A stretch of 64,000 nucleotides of DNA from Streptomyces roseifaciens (GCF_001445655.1 NZ_LNBE01000004.1:1860001-1924000); one strand, 5' to 3'. Counted from the stretch's first letter, positions 38,975 through 49,995 are shown. A program made the numbers and translations. Notes: generated by a model from the sequence alone, not told the origin.

Positions 38975-39697
38975 GTGACCCCCACGACCACTCTCGCGCT
39001 CGGCCCCCAGTGGCTGGATGCGAACTATCTGATCGAACAATTCGGTCTGATCGGTGTCCTGGCCATCGTCTTCGCGGAGTCCGGCCTCCTGATCGGCTTC
39101 TTCCTCCCCGGTGACTCCCTGCTGTTCACCACGGGCCTGCTGGTGACCACGGGGCAGATCAGCAAGCCCCTGTGGGTGGTCTGCACGCTCGTGGCGGTCG
39201 CGGCGATCCTGGGCGACCAGGCGGGCTACCTCTTCGGCCGCAAGGTCGGCCCCTCGCTCTTCAAGCGCCCCGACTCCAAGCTCTTCAAGCAGGAGAACGT
39301 GGAGAAGGCGCACGAGTTCTTCGAGAAGTACGGCCCGAAATCGCTGGTCCTGGCCCGTTTCGTGCCCGTGATCCGCACCTTCACGCCGATCATCGCCGGC
39401 GTGAGCCGGATGAACTACCGCTCGTTCCTCATCTTCAACATCGTCGGCGGCATCCTGTGGGGCGTCGGCGTCACGGTGCTCGGTGCGGCGCTGGGCAAGA
39501 TCGAGTTCGTCCACAAGAACATCGAGATGATGCTGATCGCCATCGTGCTGATCTCGGTGGTCCCGATCATCATCGAGTTCCTGCGGGCCCGCTCCAAGAG
39601 CAAGAAGGCCGCGGCTCAGGGCGGCGCCCACCCGGGCGCGGTGGGCGGCCCCCGCCCGCCGGCCCAGCAGCAGCGCGGCCGCCACGCGCGCCGCTGA
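38975..39697 (+). CDS. DedA-family membrane protein
   Basis: A 240-aa inner-membrane protein from GTG 38975. Family motifs are GLIGVLAIVFAESGLLIGFFLPGDSLLF, GDQAGYLFGRKVG and ARFVPVIRTFTPIIAGVSRM, with Arg residues needed for lipid carrier flipping in studied DedA proteins. The tail is Gln/Arg/Pro-rich. The GTG is preceded by AGGAG. Confidence 0.92.
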   Translation: MTPTTTLALGPQWLDANYLIEQFGLIGVLAIVFAESGLLIGFFLPGDSLLFTTGLLVTTGQISKPLWVVCTLVAVAAILGDQAGYLFGRKVGPSLFKRPDSKLFKQENVEKAHEFFEKYGPKSLVLARFVPVIRTFTPIIAGVSRMNYRSFLIFNIVGGILWGVGVTVLGAALGKIEFVHKNIEMMLIAIVLISVVPIIIEFLRARSKSKKAAAQGGAHPGAVGGPRPPAQQQRGRHARR

Positions 39698-39833
39698 GGC
39701 CCGCCCGCGGGATCTTCCTTCCGCATAGTCCTCGCCCCACTGGGCACACGCCCCCCTGATCAGGCATGGTGACCCTAGGGCTAGTGCGCCGCCGGGGTTC
39801 CACCGGCGGCGCGGGGCGTACGAGGAGCGCGAG

Positions 39834-41525
39834 GTGGCTGAGCGGCAGCGGGGTGGCAGCGGGGCCGGAGAGGCTCCCGAGGACCGCAAACCCCAGTCCG
39901 ACGAGGCGCGCAGCGCCTTCACCCCGCCGCTCGGCGTCCCGCTGCCGCCACCGCCCGAGGAAGAGCACCCGACCTCGGAGTTCGCCATTCCGGAGGGCAT
40001 CGCCCCCGAGCCGCCCAGCGAACCCGAAGGCTCGGCCTTCGCCCTCCCCGCGGGCACCGTCGCCCCCGACTCCAGCACCACCCAGAGCACGCTCCTGCCC
40101 GGCTACACGCCGCCCTACGGCTCGCCCAAGGTCAGCCTGACCAAGGACACGCCCTGGCAGGACCGCATGCGCACCATGCTGCGCATGCCCGTCGGCGAGC
40201 GGCCCGCCCCCGAGCGGGCCGCGAAGCAGGACGAGCCCGGCCCGCCCGTCCCGCGCGTCCTCGACCTGACCCTCCGCATCGGCGAGCTGCTGCTCGCGGG
40301 CGGCGAGGGCGCCGAGGACGTGGAAGCGGCGATGTTCGGCGTCGCGCACGCCTACGGGCTCCACCGCTGCGAGCCGACGGTCACCTTCACGCTGCTGACC
40401 GTCAGCTACCAGCCGTCCCTCGTCGACGACCCCGTCACCGCCAACCGCACGGTGCGGCGGCGCGGCACCGACTACACGCGCCTGGACGCCGTCTTCCGGC
40501 TCGTCCACGCCATCACGTCGCAGGGGCTGACGCTGGAGGAGGCCTACCGCGGCCTCGCCGAGATCCGCCGCAACCGCCACCCGTACCCCGGCTGGGGCCT
40601 GACCGCCGCCTCCGGGCTGCTCGCCGGCGCGGCGAGCATGCTCGTGGGCGGCGGGCTCGTCGTCTTCCTCGCCGCCGCGGTCGGCGCGATGCTGGGCGAC
40701 CGGCTGGCATGGCTCGCGTCCGGGCGCGGGCTGCCGGAGTTCTACCAGTTCGTGGCGGCCGGGCTGCCGCCCGCGGCGATGGGCGTCACGCTGAGCGCCC
40801 TCCACGACTACGTGGACGTCCAGGCGTCCGCGGTGATCACCGGTGGGCTGTTCGCCCTGATCCCCGGGCGGGCGCTCGTGGCGGGCGTCCAGGACGGCCT
40901 GACCGGCTACTACATCACCGCCGCGGCCCGGCTCCTCGAAGTCGGCTACCTGATCGCCGGCATCGTCTGCGGCGTGCTGATGGTCCTCTACGGGGGCGTG
41001 CACATCGGCGGTGCCACGCTCAACCCGGAGGCCGCGCTGGAGCGCGTGGAGCGGCCGCTGATCCAGATCGTCGCCGCGATGCTGCTGTCCTTCGCCTTCG
41101 CGGTGCTGCTCCAGCAGGAACGTCACTCTGTGTGGGTCGCCACGCTCAACGGCGGGGTCGCCTGGGTGGTCTACGGCGCGCTCGCCGACACCGCCGGGCT
41201 GGACCCCGTGCCCGCCACGGCCATCGCCGCCGGGCTCGTCGGCCTCTTCGGCCAGCTGCTCTCGCGCTACCGGTACGCGTCCGCGCTGCCGTACGTGACG
41301 GCGGCGATCGGGCCGCTGCTGCCCGGTAGCGCCGTCTACTTCGCGCTGCTGAACTTCGCCAAGAACGAGCTGAACACCGGCATCGCCAGCCTCACCAAGG
41401 CGGCCGCCCTGGCCCTGGCGATCGCCATCGGCGTGAACCTGGGCTCGGAGATGGCCCGGATGTTCCTGAAGGTCCCGGGCGAGGCGGCGGGCCGCCGCGC
41501 GGCAAAGCGCACGCGAGGCTTCTAG
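39834..41525 (+). CDS. ThrE-like threonine/serine exporter family protein
   Basis: A 563-aa membrane protein. The first 130 residues are cytoplasmic, Pro- and Glu-rich and low-complexity. Then comes the ThrE N-terminal domain (LTLRIGELLLAGGEGAEDVEAAMFGVAHAYGL, the DUF1212 region) with about five membrane segments, and a C-terminal DUF3815-like membrane domain, so ten segments in all. GTG 39834 follows GAGGAG. Corynebacterium ThrE exports Thr and Ser; the substrate here is assumed. Confidence 0.88.
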   Translation: MAERQRGGSGAGEAPEDRKPQSDEARSAFTPPLGVPLPPPPEEEHPTSEFAIPEGIAPEPPSEPEGSAFALPAGTVAPDSSTTQSTLLPGYTPPYGSPKVSLTKDTPWQDRMRTMLRMPVGERPAPERAAKQDEPGPPVPRVLDLTLRIGELLLAGGEGAEDVEAAMFGVAHAYGLHRCEPTVTFTLLTVSYQPSLVDDPVTANRTVRRRGTDYTRLDAVFRLVHAITSQGLTLEEAYRGLAEIRRNRHPYPGWGLTAASGLLAGAASMLVGGGLVVFLAAAVGAMLGDRLAWLASGRGLPEFYQFVAAGLPPAAMGVTLSALHDYVDVQASAVITGGLFALIPGRALVAGVQDGLTGYYITAAARLLEVGYLIAGIVCGVLMVLYGGVHIGGATLNPEAALERVERPLIQIVAAMLLSFAFAVLLQQERHSVWVATLNGGVAWVVYGALADTAGLDPVPATAIAAGLVGLFGQLLSRYRYASALPYVTAAIGPLLPGSAVYFALLNFAKNELNTGIASLTKAAALALAIAIGVNLGSEMARMFLKVPGEAAGRRAAKRTRGF

Positions 41526-41571
41526 CAAGCCTTGCGCGGGGAGCACCCGCACGCTTCGGGCGCAGAAACGG

Positions 41572-41620
41572 CGCGGGGCCGGGGTTGCCGTACGACTCGT
41601 ACGGCAACCCCGGCCCCGCG
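41572..41620. terminator. Long bidirectional terminator between the exporter and ppa
   Basis: A perfect stem of about 22 bp (CGCGGGGCCGGGGTTGCCGTAC with its complement) closes a 5-nt loop GACTC. It lies between two convergent genes and can stop transcripts from both sides. Confidence 0.88.
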
Positions 41621-41637
41621 CGAAGCGAGCCGCAGGC

Positions 41638-42135
41638 TCAGTGGTGGGCGCCGCCCGCCGCCTCGAGGCGCTTGTACGAGGCCTCGATCTCGGCCTCGGC
41701 CTCGGCGCGGCCGACCCAGTCCGCACCCTCGACCGACTTGCCCGGCTCGAGGTCCTTGTAGACCTCGAAGAAGTGCTGGATCTCCAGGCGGTCGAACTCC
41801 GACACGTGGTGGATGTCGCGCAGGTGCTCCATGCGCGGGTCGTTCGCCGGGACGCACAGCAGCTTGTCGTCGCCGCCGGCCTCGTCCGTCATGCGGAACA
41901 TGCCGATGGCGCGGCACTTGATGAGGCAGCCCGGGAAGGTCGGCTCGTCGAGGATGACGAGGGCGTCCAGCGGGTCGCCGTCCTCACCGAGGGTGTTCTC
42001 GACGAAGCCGTAGTCCGCCGGGTAGCTGGTCGAGGTGAAGAGGCGGCGGTCCAGGCGGATGCGACCGGTCTCGTGGTCCACCTCGTACTTGTTCCGCGAA
42101 CCCTTCGGGATCTCGATGGTGACGTCGAACTCCAC
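41638..42135 (-). CDS. ppa: Inorganic pyrophosphatase
   Basis: A 165-aa family I enzyme that hydrolyses PPi and drives biosynthetic reactions. The signature DGDPLDALV and the active-site residues in [21 protein letters not shown] and [10 protein letters not shown] are intact. GTG 42135 ([12 protein letters not shown]) after GGAGG is chosen because other Streptomyces enzymes start there; an ATG eight codons upstream is less likely. Confidence 0.95.
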   Translation of the reverse strand: MEFDVTIEIPKGSRNKYEVDHETGRIRLDRRLFTSTSYPADYGFVENTLGEDGDPLDALVILDEPTFPGCLIKCRAIGMFRMTDEAGGDDKLLCVPANDPRMEHLRDIHHVSEFDRLEIQHFFEVYKDLEPGKSVEGADWVGRAEAEAEIEASYKRLEAAGGAHH

Positions 42136-42221
42136 GGGTGGCTCCTCCATGATCAACACATACGTCTGGTGGTTAAGTGTCTCTCACGTGGGTGTGTGCT
42201 GGCGAAAGGGGCTGGTCCGGG

Positions 42222-43679
42222 ATGTCGGAGACCAGGTCGTGGCGGCTGCGGCTGCGGCCGTGGCGGGGCACGCCCCGGGCGCGGACCGCACGGTTCGCCG
42301 CGGTGTCCGCCGTGGCGGGGCTCGTCGTGGCGGGCACGGCGGTGAGCGCGGCCGGCCCCTGGGAGGGCGGCCAGCGCAAGGCCGAGCGCGCGCGGGCGGC
42401 CGCGGACACGGAGGCCGGCGGCGGCCGCCGCGCGGAGCCCGTACGCCCGGACGCGCCGGCCGTGCTCGCGGCCCTCGGCGGCCGGGCGACGGCCCCGCAG
42501 CCGACCCGGGACGGGCTCGGCGGTGCCCTCGACGGCCTGCTGAAGGACTCCGCGCTGGGCGCGCAGACCTCGGCGGCCGTCGTCGACGTCGCCACCGGGC
42601 AGCAGCTGTTCGGGGCCGACCAGGACACGCCGTACACCCCGGCCTCCACGATCAAGACCGCCACGGCCGCGGCGGCGCTGGCCGCGCTGGGGCCCGCGCA
42701 CCGCATCGAGACCACCGCCGTGGCCGACGGCGACACCGTGGTGCTCGTCGGCGGGGGAGACCCCACGCTCACGGCCCGCCAGGCCAAGGAGGGGGCGCAG
42801 CCCGCCGCGAGCCTGAAGGAGCTGGCGGACGCCACCGCGCGCGGCCTCAAGGCGCGCGGCAAGGACCGGGTGAAGGTCGCCTACGACGCCTCCCGCTACT
42901 CCGGTCCCGCCACCCACCCCATAGGGCCCAACGAGAACATCGCGCCCGTCAGCGCTCTGATGATCGACGAGGGCCGGCTGGACGACTCCGACCACGGCCC
43001 CGCCGAGCGCACCGCGGACCCGGCCGGCGACGCGGGGCGGAAGTTCGCCGGGATGCTGCGCGAGGCGGGCGTCGACGTGGACGGCGACCCGTCCGCGGGG
43101 CGCGCGGGCGACAAGGCGGAACGTCTCGCCTCGGTCTCCTCGCCGCCGCTGTCCGCGCTCGTCGAGCGCACCCTCACCAACAGCGACAACGACATCGCCG
43201 AGGCGCTGGCCCGGCAGACGGCGCTGGCGTCCGGGCAGCCCGCCGACTTCGAGGGCGCGGCCAGGGCGGTGACCGGCCGCCTGGAGAAGCTCGGCCTGCC
43301 GCTGTCCGGGGCGCGCATCGCCGACGGCAGCGGGCTCGACCGCGCGGACCACGTCTCGGCGGCCTTCCTGGCCTCCCTCCTCTCCCGGGCGGCCGACCCG
43401 GCCCGCCCGGAGCTGCGGCCGGTCCTGACGGGGCTGCCCGTGGCGGGCTTCAGCGGGACGCTGAGCGGGCGGTACGGGGCGGACGCGGCGGGGCGCGGCG
43501 TCGTCCGGGCCAAGACCGGCACGCTCACGGGCGTGAACACGCTGTCCGGCACGGTCGTGGACGCGGACGGCCGGTTGCTGTCGTTCGCCTTCATGACGAC
43601 GGGCGCGGCGTCCGGCGAGGGCGCCCAGGGGGCACTGGACCGGCTGGCGACGGCGGTCGCGGGCTGCGGGTGCCGCTGA
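42222..43679 (+). CDS. dacB: D-alanyl-D-alanine carboxypeptidase/endopeptidase (PBP4, DacB type)
   Basis: A 485-aa class C penicillin-binding protein. An N-terminal signal anchor (about 20-45) is followed by the SxxK motif ASTIKTATAA, SxN as TNSDNDIAEALAR and KTG as VRAKTGTLTG. It trims peptidoglycan cross-links outside the cell. ATG 42222 is chosen; GTG codons upstream in frame would lengthen the cytoplasmic tail. The neighbourhood dacB-DUF2342-tilS-hpt is common in actinobacteria. Confidence 0.93.
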   Translation: MSETRSWRLRLRPWRGTPRARTARFAAVSAVAGLVVAGTAVSAAGPWEGGQRKAERARAAADTEAGGGRRAEPVRPDAPAVLAALGGRATAPQPTRDGLGGALDGLLKDSALGAQTSAAVVDVATGQQLFGADQDTPYTPASTIKTATAAAALAALGPAHRIETTAVADGDTVVLVGGGDPTLTARQAKEGAQPAASLKELADATARGLKARGKDRVKVAYDASRYSGPATHPIGPNENIAPVSALMIDEGRLDDSDHGPAERTADPAGDAGRKFAGMLREAGVDVDGDPSAGRAGDKAERLASVSSPPLSALVERTLTNSDNDIAEALARQTALASGQPADFEGAARAVTGRLEKLGLPLSGARIADGSGLDRADHVSAAFLASLLSRAADPARPELRPVLTGLPVAGFSGTLSGRYGADAAGRGVVRAKTGTLTGVNTLSGTVVDADGRLLSFAFMTTGAASGEGAQGALDRLATAVAGCGCR

Positions 43680-43879
43680 GCGCTTCGCTGCAGGCGTGGT
43701 CGGTCGGCTGCGGGTCGGAGGTGGCCGGCCGCGCAGTTCCCCGCGCCCCTTCCGGGGCGTGATGCCGCCCGGCCTCCCGCCGCAACGGCGGTGCACCCCC
43801 GCGGCGAGGGTCCGGCGGAATGGGCAGCCGCCCCGGGCGATGGGTCCCGCTCGCGGAGCGGCCCACGTACGGTGAAGCC

Positions 43880-45025
43880 ATGACGAGCATCGGTGGTGCG
43901 GAGATGGTCGACTGGAAGCTCGCGGTGGCGACCGCGACCCGGTTCGTACGGCCCGGGCCGGAGGTGAGCCGGGAGGAGGCGCGGGCGGTCGTCGCGGAGC
44001 TGCGGCGGCACGCGGCGACGTCGGAGGAGCACGTCCGGGCGTTCACCCGGATGGCGCCCGCCCCGGGGGAGGACGGCGCCGGGAACGACACCCCGGTCCT
44101 CGTGGTGGACAGGGCGGGCTGGATCAAGGCGAACGTGGCCGGGTTCCGCGCGATCCTGGGCCCGCTGCTGGAGAAGATGCAGGACCGCCGGGCGAACGTG
44201 CCCGGCGGCGCGGTGTTCGGTGCGGTCGGCGGCAAGGTGACCGGCGTGGAGCTGGGGATGCTGCTGTCGTTCCTGGCGTCGCGGGTGCTGGGCCAGTACG
44301 AGACGTTCGCCCCGGTGAGCAGGGCCCTGCCGGGCTCGGCGACGGGCGGTGGCCGCCTGCTGCTGGTGGCGCCGAACATCGTCCACGTCGAGCGCGAGCT
44401 GGACGTGGACCCGCACGACTTCCGCCTGTGGGTGTGCCTGCACGAGGAGACGCACCGGACGCAGTTCACGGCCGTGCCCTGGCTGCGCGACCACATCGAG
44501 GGCGAGATCCAGTCGTTCCTGGGGGAGACCGAGGTCGACCCCGCGACGCTGCTGGAGCGGATCCGGGAGGCCGCACAGTCGCTGGCGGGCGGCCGTCCTC
44601 CGGAGGAGGAGGGCGCGGACGAGGGCGGGCGCAGCATCGTGGACCTGGTGCAGACGCCCGCGCAGCGGGAGATCCTGGCCCGGCTGACGGCGGTGATGTC
44701 GTTGCTGGAGGGCCATGCGGACTACGTGATGGACGGCGTCGGGCCGCAGGTCGTGCCGTCGGTGGCGGAGATCCGGGAGAAGTTCCAGCAGCGGCGGGCC
44801 AAGGGCGCGGGCCGGCTGGACGCTGCGCTGCGCCGGCTGCTGGGCCTGGACGCGAAGCTGCGCCAGTACCGTGATGGTGAGCGCTTCGTGCGGGCCGTCG
44901 TCGACGAGGTCGGCATGGACGGCTTCAACAGGGTGTGGACCTCCCCGAACACCCTGCCCACCAAGGCGGAGATCGCCAAACCGGCGGACTGGGTCGCAAG
45001 GGTGCACCGCAAGAACGAGCCGTGA
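43880..45025 (+). CDS. Zinc-dependent metalloprotease-like protein (DUF2342, zincin_2)
   Basis: A 381-aa protein from ATG 43880. The zinc motif is LHEETHRTQF (HExxH near residue 195), with Glu in EGHADYVMDGVG as the probable third ligand. The family is sometimes annotated as coenzyme F420 biosynthesis-associated, a label based on neighbourhood rather than biochemistry. It is conserved upstream of tilS. Confidence 0.9.
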   Translation: MTSIGGAEMVDWKLAVATATRFVRPGPEVSREEARAVVAELRRHAATSEEHVRAFTRMAPAPGEDGAGNDTPVLVVDRAGWIKANVAGFRAILGPLLEKMQDRRANVPGGAVFGAVGGKVTGVELGMLLSFLASRVLGQYETFAPVSRALPGSATGGGRLLLVAPNIVHVERELDVDPHDFRLWVCLHEETHRTQFTAVPWLRDHIEGEIQSFLGETEVDPATLLERIREAAQSLAGGRPPEEEGADEGGRSIVDLVQTPAQREILARLTAVMSLLEGHADYVMDGVGPQVVPSVAEIREKFQQRRAKGAGRLDAALRRLLGLDAKLRQYRDGERFVRAVVDEVGMDGFNRVWTSPNTLPTKAEIAKPADWVARVHRKNEP

Positions 45026-45215
45026 ACCGGAAGCTCCTCCTCCGGGTAGAACGCCTCCGTAATCACCCGTCCGAGGGACCGTGGGTCAGGGGTGGGCGTG
45101 CGATGCTCGGGTAATGGCTCGCTTCTGTCACCATCGACGCACACAGCGTGACTGAAGGCCTCGAAGCTCGCGCAGCTCCGAACGATCTCCATATGGAACG
45201 ATTGGACACACGGAC

Positions 45216-46232
45216 ATGGGTCCACATCCCGCGGTCGCCGCGATACGCCTGGCGGTCCGCCGCGTACTTCACGACGTCCTCACCCCCACCACACCCGAAT
45301 CCGTCCCCCCCGGCGGCCGTGAGCCGCTCGTCCTCGTCGCCTGCTCCGGCGGCGCGGACTCCATGGCCCTCGCCTCCGCCCTGGCCTTCGAGGCCCCCCG
45401 GCTCGGCATCCGGGCCGGCGGAGTCACCGTCGACCACGGCCTCCAGCACGGCTCCGACCTGCGCGCCGCCGAGGTGGCGAGCCGCCTCGCCGCCTTCGAC
45501 CTCGACCCCGTCGAGGCCCTGACCGTCACGGTCGGCAGGGACGGCGGCCCCGAAGCCGCCGCCCGTGACGCGCGCTACGCCGCCCTCGACGCCGCCGCCG
45601 AGCGGCACGGCGCCGTGGCCGTCCTCCTCGGCCACACCCGCGACGACCAGGCCGAGACGGTGCTGCTCGGCCTCGCCCGCGGCTCCGGCACCCGCTCCCT
45701 CGCCGGCATGGCCGTCACCTCGGGCGTCGGCGGCCGCTACCGCCGTCCCTTCCTCGGCCTCGACCGGCAGACCGCGCGCAAGGCCTGCATGGTCCAGTCC
45801 CTGCCCGTCTGGGACGACCCGCACAACGCCGACCCGGCCTACACCCGCTCCCGGGTCCGCCACGAAGCCCTCCCCGTCCTGGAGAAGGCCCTCGGCAAGG
45901 GCGTGATCGAGGCCCTCGCCCGCACTGCCCAGCTCTCCCGGGACGACGCCGACGCCCTGGACGACTGGGCCGCCACCGTCGAGCCCTCCGTCCGGGACGA
46001 CAGCGGCGCCCTGGAGACCGCCAAGCTCTACGCCCTGCCCCCCGCGGTCCGCCGCCGGGTGCTGCGCCGGGCGGTCATCTCGGCGGGTTCCCCGGCCGGA
46101 TCGCTCTTCGCCCGGCACATCGAGGAAGTCGACCGGCTGATCACCGGATGGCGCGGCCAGGGAGCCATCAATCTGCCCGGGCGGGTCGCGGTCCGCAGGC
46201 AGGGTGGCAGACTGGTCCTCCGGCAGGGCTGA
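45216..46232 (+). CDS. tilS: tRNA(Ile)-lysidine synthetase
   Basis: A 338-aa PP-loop ATPase that converts C34 of tRNA-Ile(CAU) to lysidine so it reads AUA. The PP-loop [16 protein letters not shown] (about 41-56), [20 protein letters not shown] and [13 protein letters not shown] are diagnostic. Bacterial TilS varies in C-terminal length; this short actinobacterial form is usual. Encoded just before hpt and ftsH. Confidence 0.95.
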   Translation: MGPHPAVAAIRLAVRRVLHDVLTPTTPESVPPGGREPLVLVACSGGADSMALASALAFEAPRLGIRAGGVTVDHGLQHGSDLRAAEVASRLAAFDLDPVEALTVTVGRDGGPEAAARDARYAALDAAAERHGAVAVLLGHTRDDQAETVLLGLARGSGTRSLAGMAVTSGVGGRYRRPFLGLDRQTARKACMVQSLPVWDDPHNADPAYTRSRVRHEALPVLEKALGKGVIEALARTAQLSRDDADALDDWAATVEPSVRDDSGALETAKLYALPPAVRRRVLRRAVISAGSPAGSLFARHIEEVDRLITGWRGQGAINLPGRVAVRRQGGRLVLRQG

Positions 46233-46307
46233 TTCGAACGGGCACGAACGTCACGAACGGGCCTCAGCTCGCCGCGGAAATGCCGGACGATCCGTAGACA
46301 AGCGAGA

Positions 46308-46871
46308 GTGGCGCGGGTGGACGACAAGGACATGGGCACCGACCTCAAGTCGGTGCTCATCACCAAGGAAGAGATCGACGCGAAGCTGGCGGAGCTGGCT
46401 GCGAAGATCGACGCGGAGTACGCGGGCAAGGACCTCCTGATCGTCGGTGTCCTCAAGGGCGCCGTCATGGTGATGGCGGACCTGGCGCGTGCGCTCTCCA
46501 ACCCCGTGACGATGGACTGGATGGCCGTGTCCTCGTACGGCGCGGGCACCCAGTCCTCCGGCGTGGTCCGCATCCTCAAGGACCTCGACACCGACATCAA
46601 GGGCAAGGACGTCCTGATCGTCGAGGACATCATCGACTCGGGCCTGACCCTGTCGTGGCTGCTGTCGAACCTGGGCTCCCGCGAGCCCGCCTCGCTCAAC
46701 GTCGTCACCCTCCTGCGCAAGCCGGAGGCGGCGAAGGTTGCGATCGACGTCAAGTGGGTCGGTTTCGACATCCCCAACGAGTTCGTCGTCGGCTATGGTC
46801 TCGACTTCGCCGAGAAGTACCGCAACCTGCCCTTCGTGGGCACGCTCGCGCCGCACGTCTACGGCGGCTGA
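46308..46871 (+). CDS. hpt: Hypoxanthine phosphoribosyltransferase
   Basis: A 187-aa purine salvage enzyme making IMP and GMP. The PRPP loop is [17 protein letters not shown] (about 105-121), and [14 protein letters not shown] and [18 protein letters not shown] match the active-site loops. GTG 46308 is used; a GTG three codons later is equally plausible. Downstream is ftsH, a classical pair in many bacteria. Confidence 0.95.
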   Translation: MARVDDKDMGTDLKSVLITKEEIDAKLAELAAKIDAEYAGKDLLIVGVLKGAVMVMADLARALSNPVTMDWMAVSSYGAGTQSSGVVRILKDLDTDIKGKDVLIVEDIIDSGLTLSWLLSNLGSREPASLNVVTLLRKPEAAKVAIDVKWVGFDIPNEFVVGYGLDFAEKYRNLPFVGTLAPHVYGG

Positions 46872-46957
46872 GCCCCCGGGCCTGGTCGGCGGGCACCCAC
46901 CGGCGCGCGGGAACCGAATGAGGGTTCCCGCCGTTGGAGCAGGGTAAGGCGGGTTGG

Positions 46958-47044
46958 TTGACCGTCTGCAGCGGCGTCGGGAGACAATGCTGGGGTACCG
47001 TCCGAAGGTCAGTCTTTTTCAGGCTTTCAAGTCAAGCTTTCAAG
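46958..47044 (+). promoter_or_regulatory. Probable ftsH promoter and direct repeat
   Basis: TTGACC (46958-46963) and GACAAT (46983-46988) make a -35/-10 pair with a 19-bp spacer in the 266-bp gap before ftsH. Downstream, GCTTTCAAG occurs twice (47023-47031, 47036-47044), spaced 13 bp. The 94 nt between the repeat and the start codon contain no frame I can support. Confidence 0.45.
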
Positions 47045-47137
47045 GTCGAGCAGGACACCGTACGCACAGGCACCCCGTCCAGGGGCTGGCCGTGCCTCAC
47101 TGTGGCAGGAGGGACGGGGCGCTCGCGCCCCGTATGG

Positions 47138-49132
47138 ATGGACGTGAAGCGCTACTTCCGTGGGCCGGTCATGTGGATCGTGCTGGCCGTCCTCGCCGTG
47201 GTCGTGTTGATGCAGGTCGTCGGCTCCGGCGGCGGCTACAAGTCGGTGGACACCAGCCAGGTCGTCAACGCGATCAACAAGGACCTGGTGAAATCGGCCG
47301 AGCTGACGACCGGCGACGAGAACAAGATCAAGGTTGAGCTCAAGGACGGCCAGAAGGTCAAGGGCTCGAGCAAGATCCAGGCGAACTACATCGGCGAGCA
47401 GGGCGTCGACATCGCGAAGTCCCTGCAGGCCAACGCCGAGAAGAACATGATCCCGGAGGGATACAACGTCTCGACGTCCAAGCAGAACCCGTTCATCGGC
47501 GTTCTGCTGTCGTTGCTGCCGTTCGTCCTCATCGTCGTGGTCTTCCTGTTCCTGATGAATCAGATGCAGGGCGGCGGCTCCCGGGTGATGAACTTCGGGA
47601 AGTCCAAGGCCAAGCTGATCACCAAGGACACCCCCAAGACGACGTTCTCCGACGTCGCCGGCGCCGACGAGGCCGTCGAGGAGCTCCACGAGATCAAGGA
47701 GTTCCTGCAGGAGCCGGCGAAGTTCCAGGCCGTCGGCGCCAAGATCCCCAAGGGTGTGCTGCTCTACGGCCCGCCCGGTACGGGCAAGACGCTGCTCGCG
47801 CGCGCCGTCGCCGGCGAGGCGGGCGTGCCGTTCTACTCGATCTCCGGCTCCGACTTCGTCGAGATGTTCGTCGGTGTCGGTGCGTCCCGGGTCCGTGACC
47901 TCTTCGAGCAGGCCAAGGCCAACGCCCCGGCCATCGTCTTCGTCGACGAGATCGACGCCGTCGGCCGGCACCGCGGTGCGGGCCTCGGCGGCGGTCACGA
48001 CGAGCGCGAGCAGACCCTGAACCAGCTCCTCGTCGAGATGGACGGCTTCGACGTCAAGGGCGGCGTCATCCTGATCGCCGCCACGAACCGTCCCGACATC
48101 CTCGACCCGGCGCTGCTGCGCCCCGGCCGTTTCGACCGGCAGATCGCCGTCGACCGCCCGGACATGCAGGGCCGTCTGGAGATCCTCAAGGTCCACCAGA
48201 AGGGCAAGCCGGTCGCCCCGGACGTCGACCTGTCGGCCGTCGCCCGCCGCACCCCCGGCTTCACCGGTGCCGATCTCTCCAACGTGCTGAACGAGGCCGC
48301 GCTCCTCACGGCCCGCAGCGACAAGAAGCTGATCGACAACCACTTCCTGGACGAGGCGATCGACCGCGTCGTGGCCGGCCCGCAGAAGCGGACCCGGATC
48401 ATGAGCGACAAGGAAAAGAAGATCACCGCGTACCACGAGGGCGGTCACGCCCTGGTCGCGGCGGCTTCGCCGAACTCCGACCCGGTGCACAAGATCACGA
48501 TCCTGTCCCGCGGCCGTGCCCTCGGCTACACCATGGTCCTGCCCGACGAGGACAAGTACTCCACCACCCGCAACGAGATGCTCGACCAGCTGGCGTACAT
48601 GCTGGGCGGCCGCGCGGCGGAGGAGCTCGTCTTCCACGACCCGACCACCGGTGCCGCCAACGACATCGAGAAGGCCACCGCCACGGCCCGCGCGATGGTC
48701 ACGCAGTACGGCATGACCGAGCGCCTCGGCGCGATCAAGTTCGGCTCCGACAATTCCGAGCCGTTCCTGGGCCGCGAGATGTCGCACCAGCGCGATTACT
48801 CCGAAGAGGTCGCCGCGCTGGTCGACGAAGAGGTCAAGAAGCTCATCGAGACCGCGCACAACGAGGCGTGGGAGATCCTCGTCGAGAACCGCGACATCCT
48901 CGACAACCTGGTTCTGGCCCTCCTGGAGAAGGAGACGCTGAACAAGGAGGAGATCGCCGAGATCTTCAAGCACGTGGTCCGGCGCCCCGCCCGCCCGGCG
49001 TGGACCGGCTCCTCGCGGCGCACCCCCTCCACCCGCCCGCCGGTGCTCTCCCCCAAGGAGCTCGCCCCGAGCAACGGCGGCCAGACTATGGAGTCGCTCG
49101 ACCTCCCGGACGACGCCCGCCCGGAGAACTGA
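47138..49132 (+). CDS. ftsH: ATP-dependent zinc metalloprotease FtsH
   Basis: A 664-aa membrane-bound AAA protease for quality control of membrane proteins. ATG 47138 ([13 protein letters not shown]) matches other Streptomyces; longer in-frame starts do not. Two membrane segments (about 10-28 and 119-141) flank the extracytoplasmic region. Walker A is GPPGTGKT (211-218), Walker [10 protein letters not shown], the second region of homology RPGRFDRQI, and the zinc site HEGGH. The C-terminal tail is Pro/Ser-rich. Confidence 0.97.
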   Translation: MDVKRYFRGPVMWIVLAVLAVVVLMQVVGSGGGYKSVDTSQVVNAINKDLVKSAELTTGDENKIKVELKDGQKVKGSSKIQANYIGEQGVDIAKSLQANAEKNMIPEGYNVSTSKQNPFIGVLLSLLPFVLIVVVFLFLMNQMQGGGSRVMNFGKSKAKLITKDTPKTTFSDVAGADEAVEELHEIKEFLQEPAKFQAVGAKIPKGVLLYGPPGTGKTLLARAVAGEAGVPFYSISGSDFVEMFVGVGASRVRDLFEQAKANAPAIVFVDEIDAVGRHRGAGLGGGHDEREQTLNQLLVEMDGFDVKGGVILIAATNRPDILDPALLRPGRFDRQIAVDRPDMQGRLEILKVHQKGKPVAPDVDLSAVARRTPGFTGADLSNVLNEAALLTARSDKKLIDNHFLDEAIDRVVAGPQKRTRIMSDKEKKITAYHEGGHALVAAASPNSDPVHKITILSRGRALGYTMVLPDEDKYSTTRNEMLDQLAYMLGGRAAEELVFHDPTTGAANDIEKATATARAMVTQYGMTERLGAIKFGSDNSEPFLGREMSHQRDYSEEVAALVDEEVKKLIETAHNEAWEILVENRDILDNLVLALLEKETLNKEEIAEIFKHVVRRPARPAWTGSSRRTPSTRPPVLSPKELAPSNGGQTMESLDLPDDARPEN

Positions 49133-49150
49133 GCCGCCGCACAGGCCCTG

Positions 49151-49220
49151 CCGGGCCCTGCACCACAGGGCCCGGAATGGATGCCGCGTCACCCAGGTTT
49201 TAGCCTGGGGGACGCGGCAT
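49151..49220 (+). terminator. Tandem hairpins after ftsH
   Basis: CCGGGCCCTG/CAGGGCCCGG (49151-49175) is followed by ATGCCGCGTC/GACGCGGCAT (49181-49220) with an inner CAGG/CCTG pair. Together they make a strong double terminator before folE. Confidence 0.75.
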
Positions 49221-49275
49221 CCCGTTTATCCGGCCGTGCCGGTTGCTACGAACGCACGAGAGAACGAGGCACTCC

Positions 49276-49881
49276 ATGACCGACCCGGTGACGCTGGACG
49301 CCGAGCGGAACGTCGGCGCATTCGACGAGAAGCGCGCCGAGAACGCGGTGCGTGAGCTGCTCCTCGCCGTGGGTGAGGACCCGGACCGGGAGGGCCTGCG
49401 GGAGACGCCGGCCCGGGTGGCACGCGCGTACAAGGAGATATTCGCGGGGCTCTGGCAGGAGCCGGAGGACGTGCTGACCACGACGTTCGACCTCGGGCAC
49501 GACGAGATGGTGCTCGTGCGCGACATCGAGGTCTACAGCACCTGTGAGCACCACCTGGTGCCGTTCCACGGCGTGGCGCACGTCGGCTACATCCCGTCGA
49601 CCAGCGGGAAGATCACCGGGCTGTCGAAGCTGGCCCGCCTGGTGGACGTCTACGCCCGCCGGCCGCAGGTCCAGGAGCGCCTGACCACGCAGATCGCGGA
49701 CTCGCTGATGGAGATCCTGGAGCCGCGCGGCGTGGTCGTGGTCATCGAGTGCGAGCACATGTGCATGTCCATGCGGGGCATCCGCAAGCCGGGCGCGAAG
49801 ACGCTGACCTCGGCGGTCCGCGGCCAGCTGCGCGATCCCGCGACGCGCGCGGAGGCGATGAGCCTGATCATGGCCCGCTGA
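49276..49881 (+). CDS. folE: GTP cyclohydrolase I
   Basis: A 201-aa enzyme that opens GTP to dihydroneopterin triphosphate, the first step of folate synthesis. Zinc ligands lie in [13 protein letters not shown] and [37 protein letters not shown] is conserved. ATG 49276 after GAACGAGG. The other folate genes folP, folB and folK lie 3.4-6 kb downstream, separated by two unrelated genes. Confidence 0.97.
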   Translation: MTDPVTLDAERNVGAFDEKRAENAVRELLLAVGEDPDREGLRETPARVARAYKEIFAGLWQEPEDVLTTTFDLGHDEMVLVRDIEVYSTCEHHLVPFHGVAHVGYIPSTSGKITGLSKLARLVDVYARRPQVQERLTTQIADSLMEILEPRGVVVVIECEHMCMSMRGIRKPGAKTLTSAVRGQLRDPATRAEAMSLIMAR

Positions 49882-49950
49882 GCGGGGTCGCTCCCGCGGG
49901 GGCTCGGCGGCCGGGCCGCGATGCGGGCCGGTCCGGCACCGCCGGAAATG

Positions 49951-49988
49951 AAAAGCCCGCCGCAGCGGCGCGAAGCCACTTCGGCGGG
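49951..49988 (-). terminator. Terminator for the leftward esterase gene
   Basis: Read leftward, CCCGCCG and CGGCGGG form a stem followed by CTTTTC. It lies about 70 bp past the esterase stop and also faces folE, so it may serve both. Confidence 0.6.
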
Positions 49989-49995
49989 TGTTCGG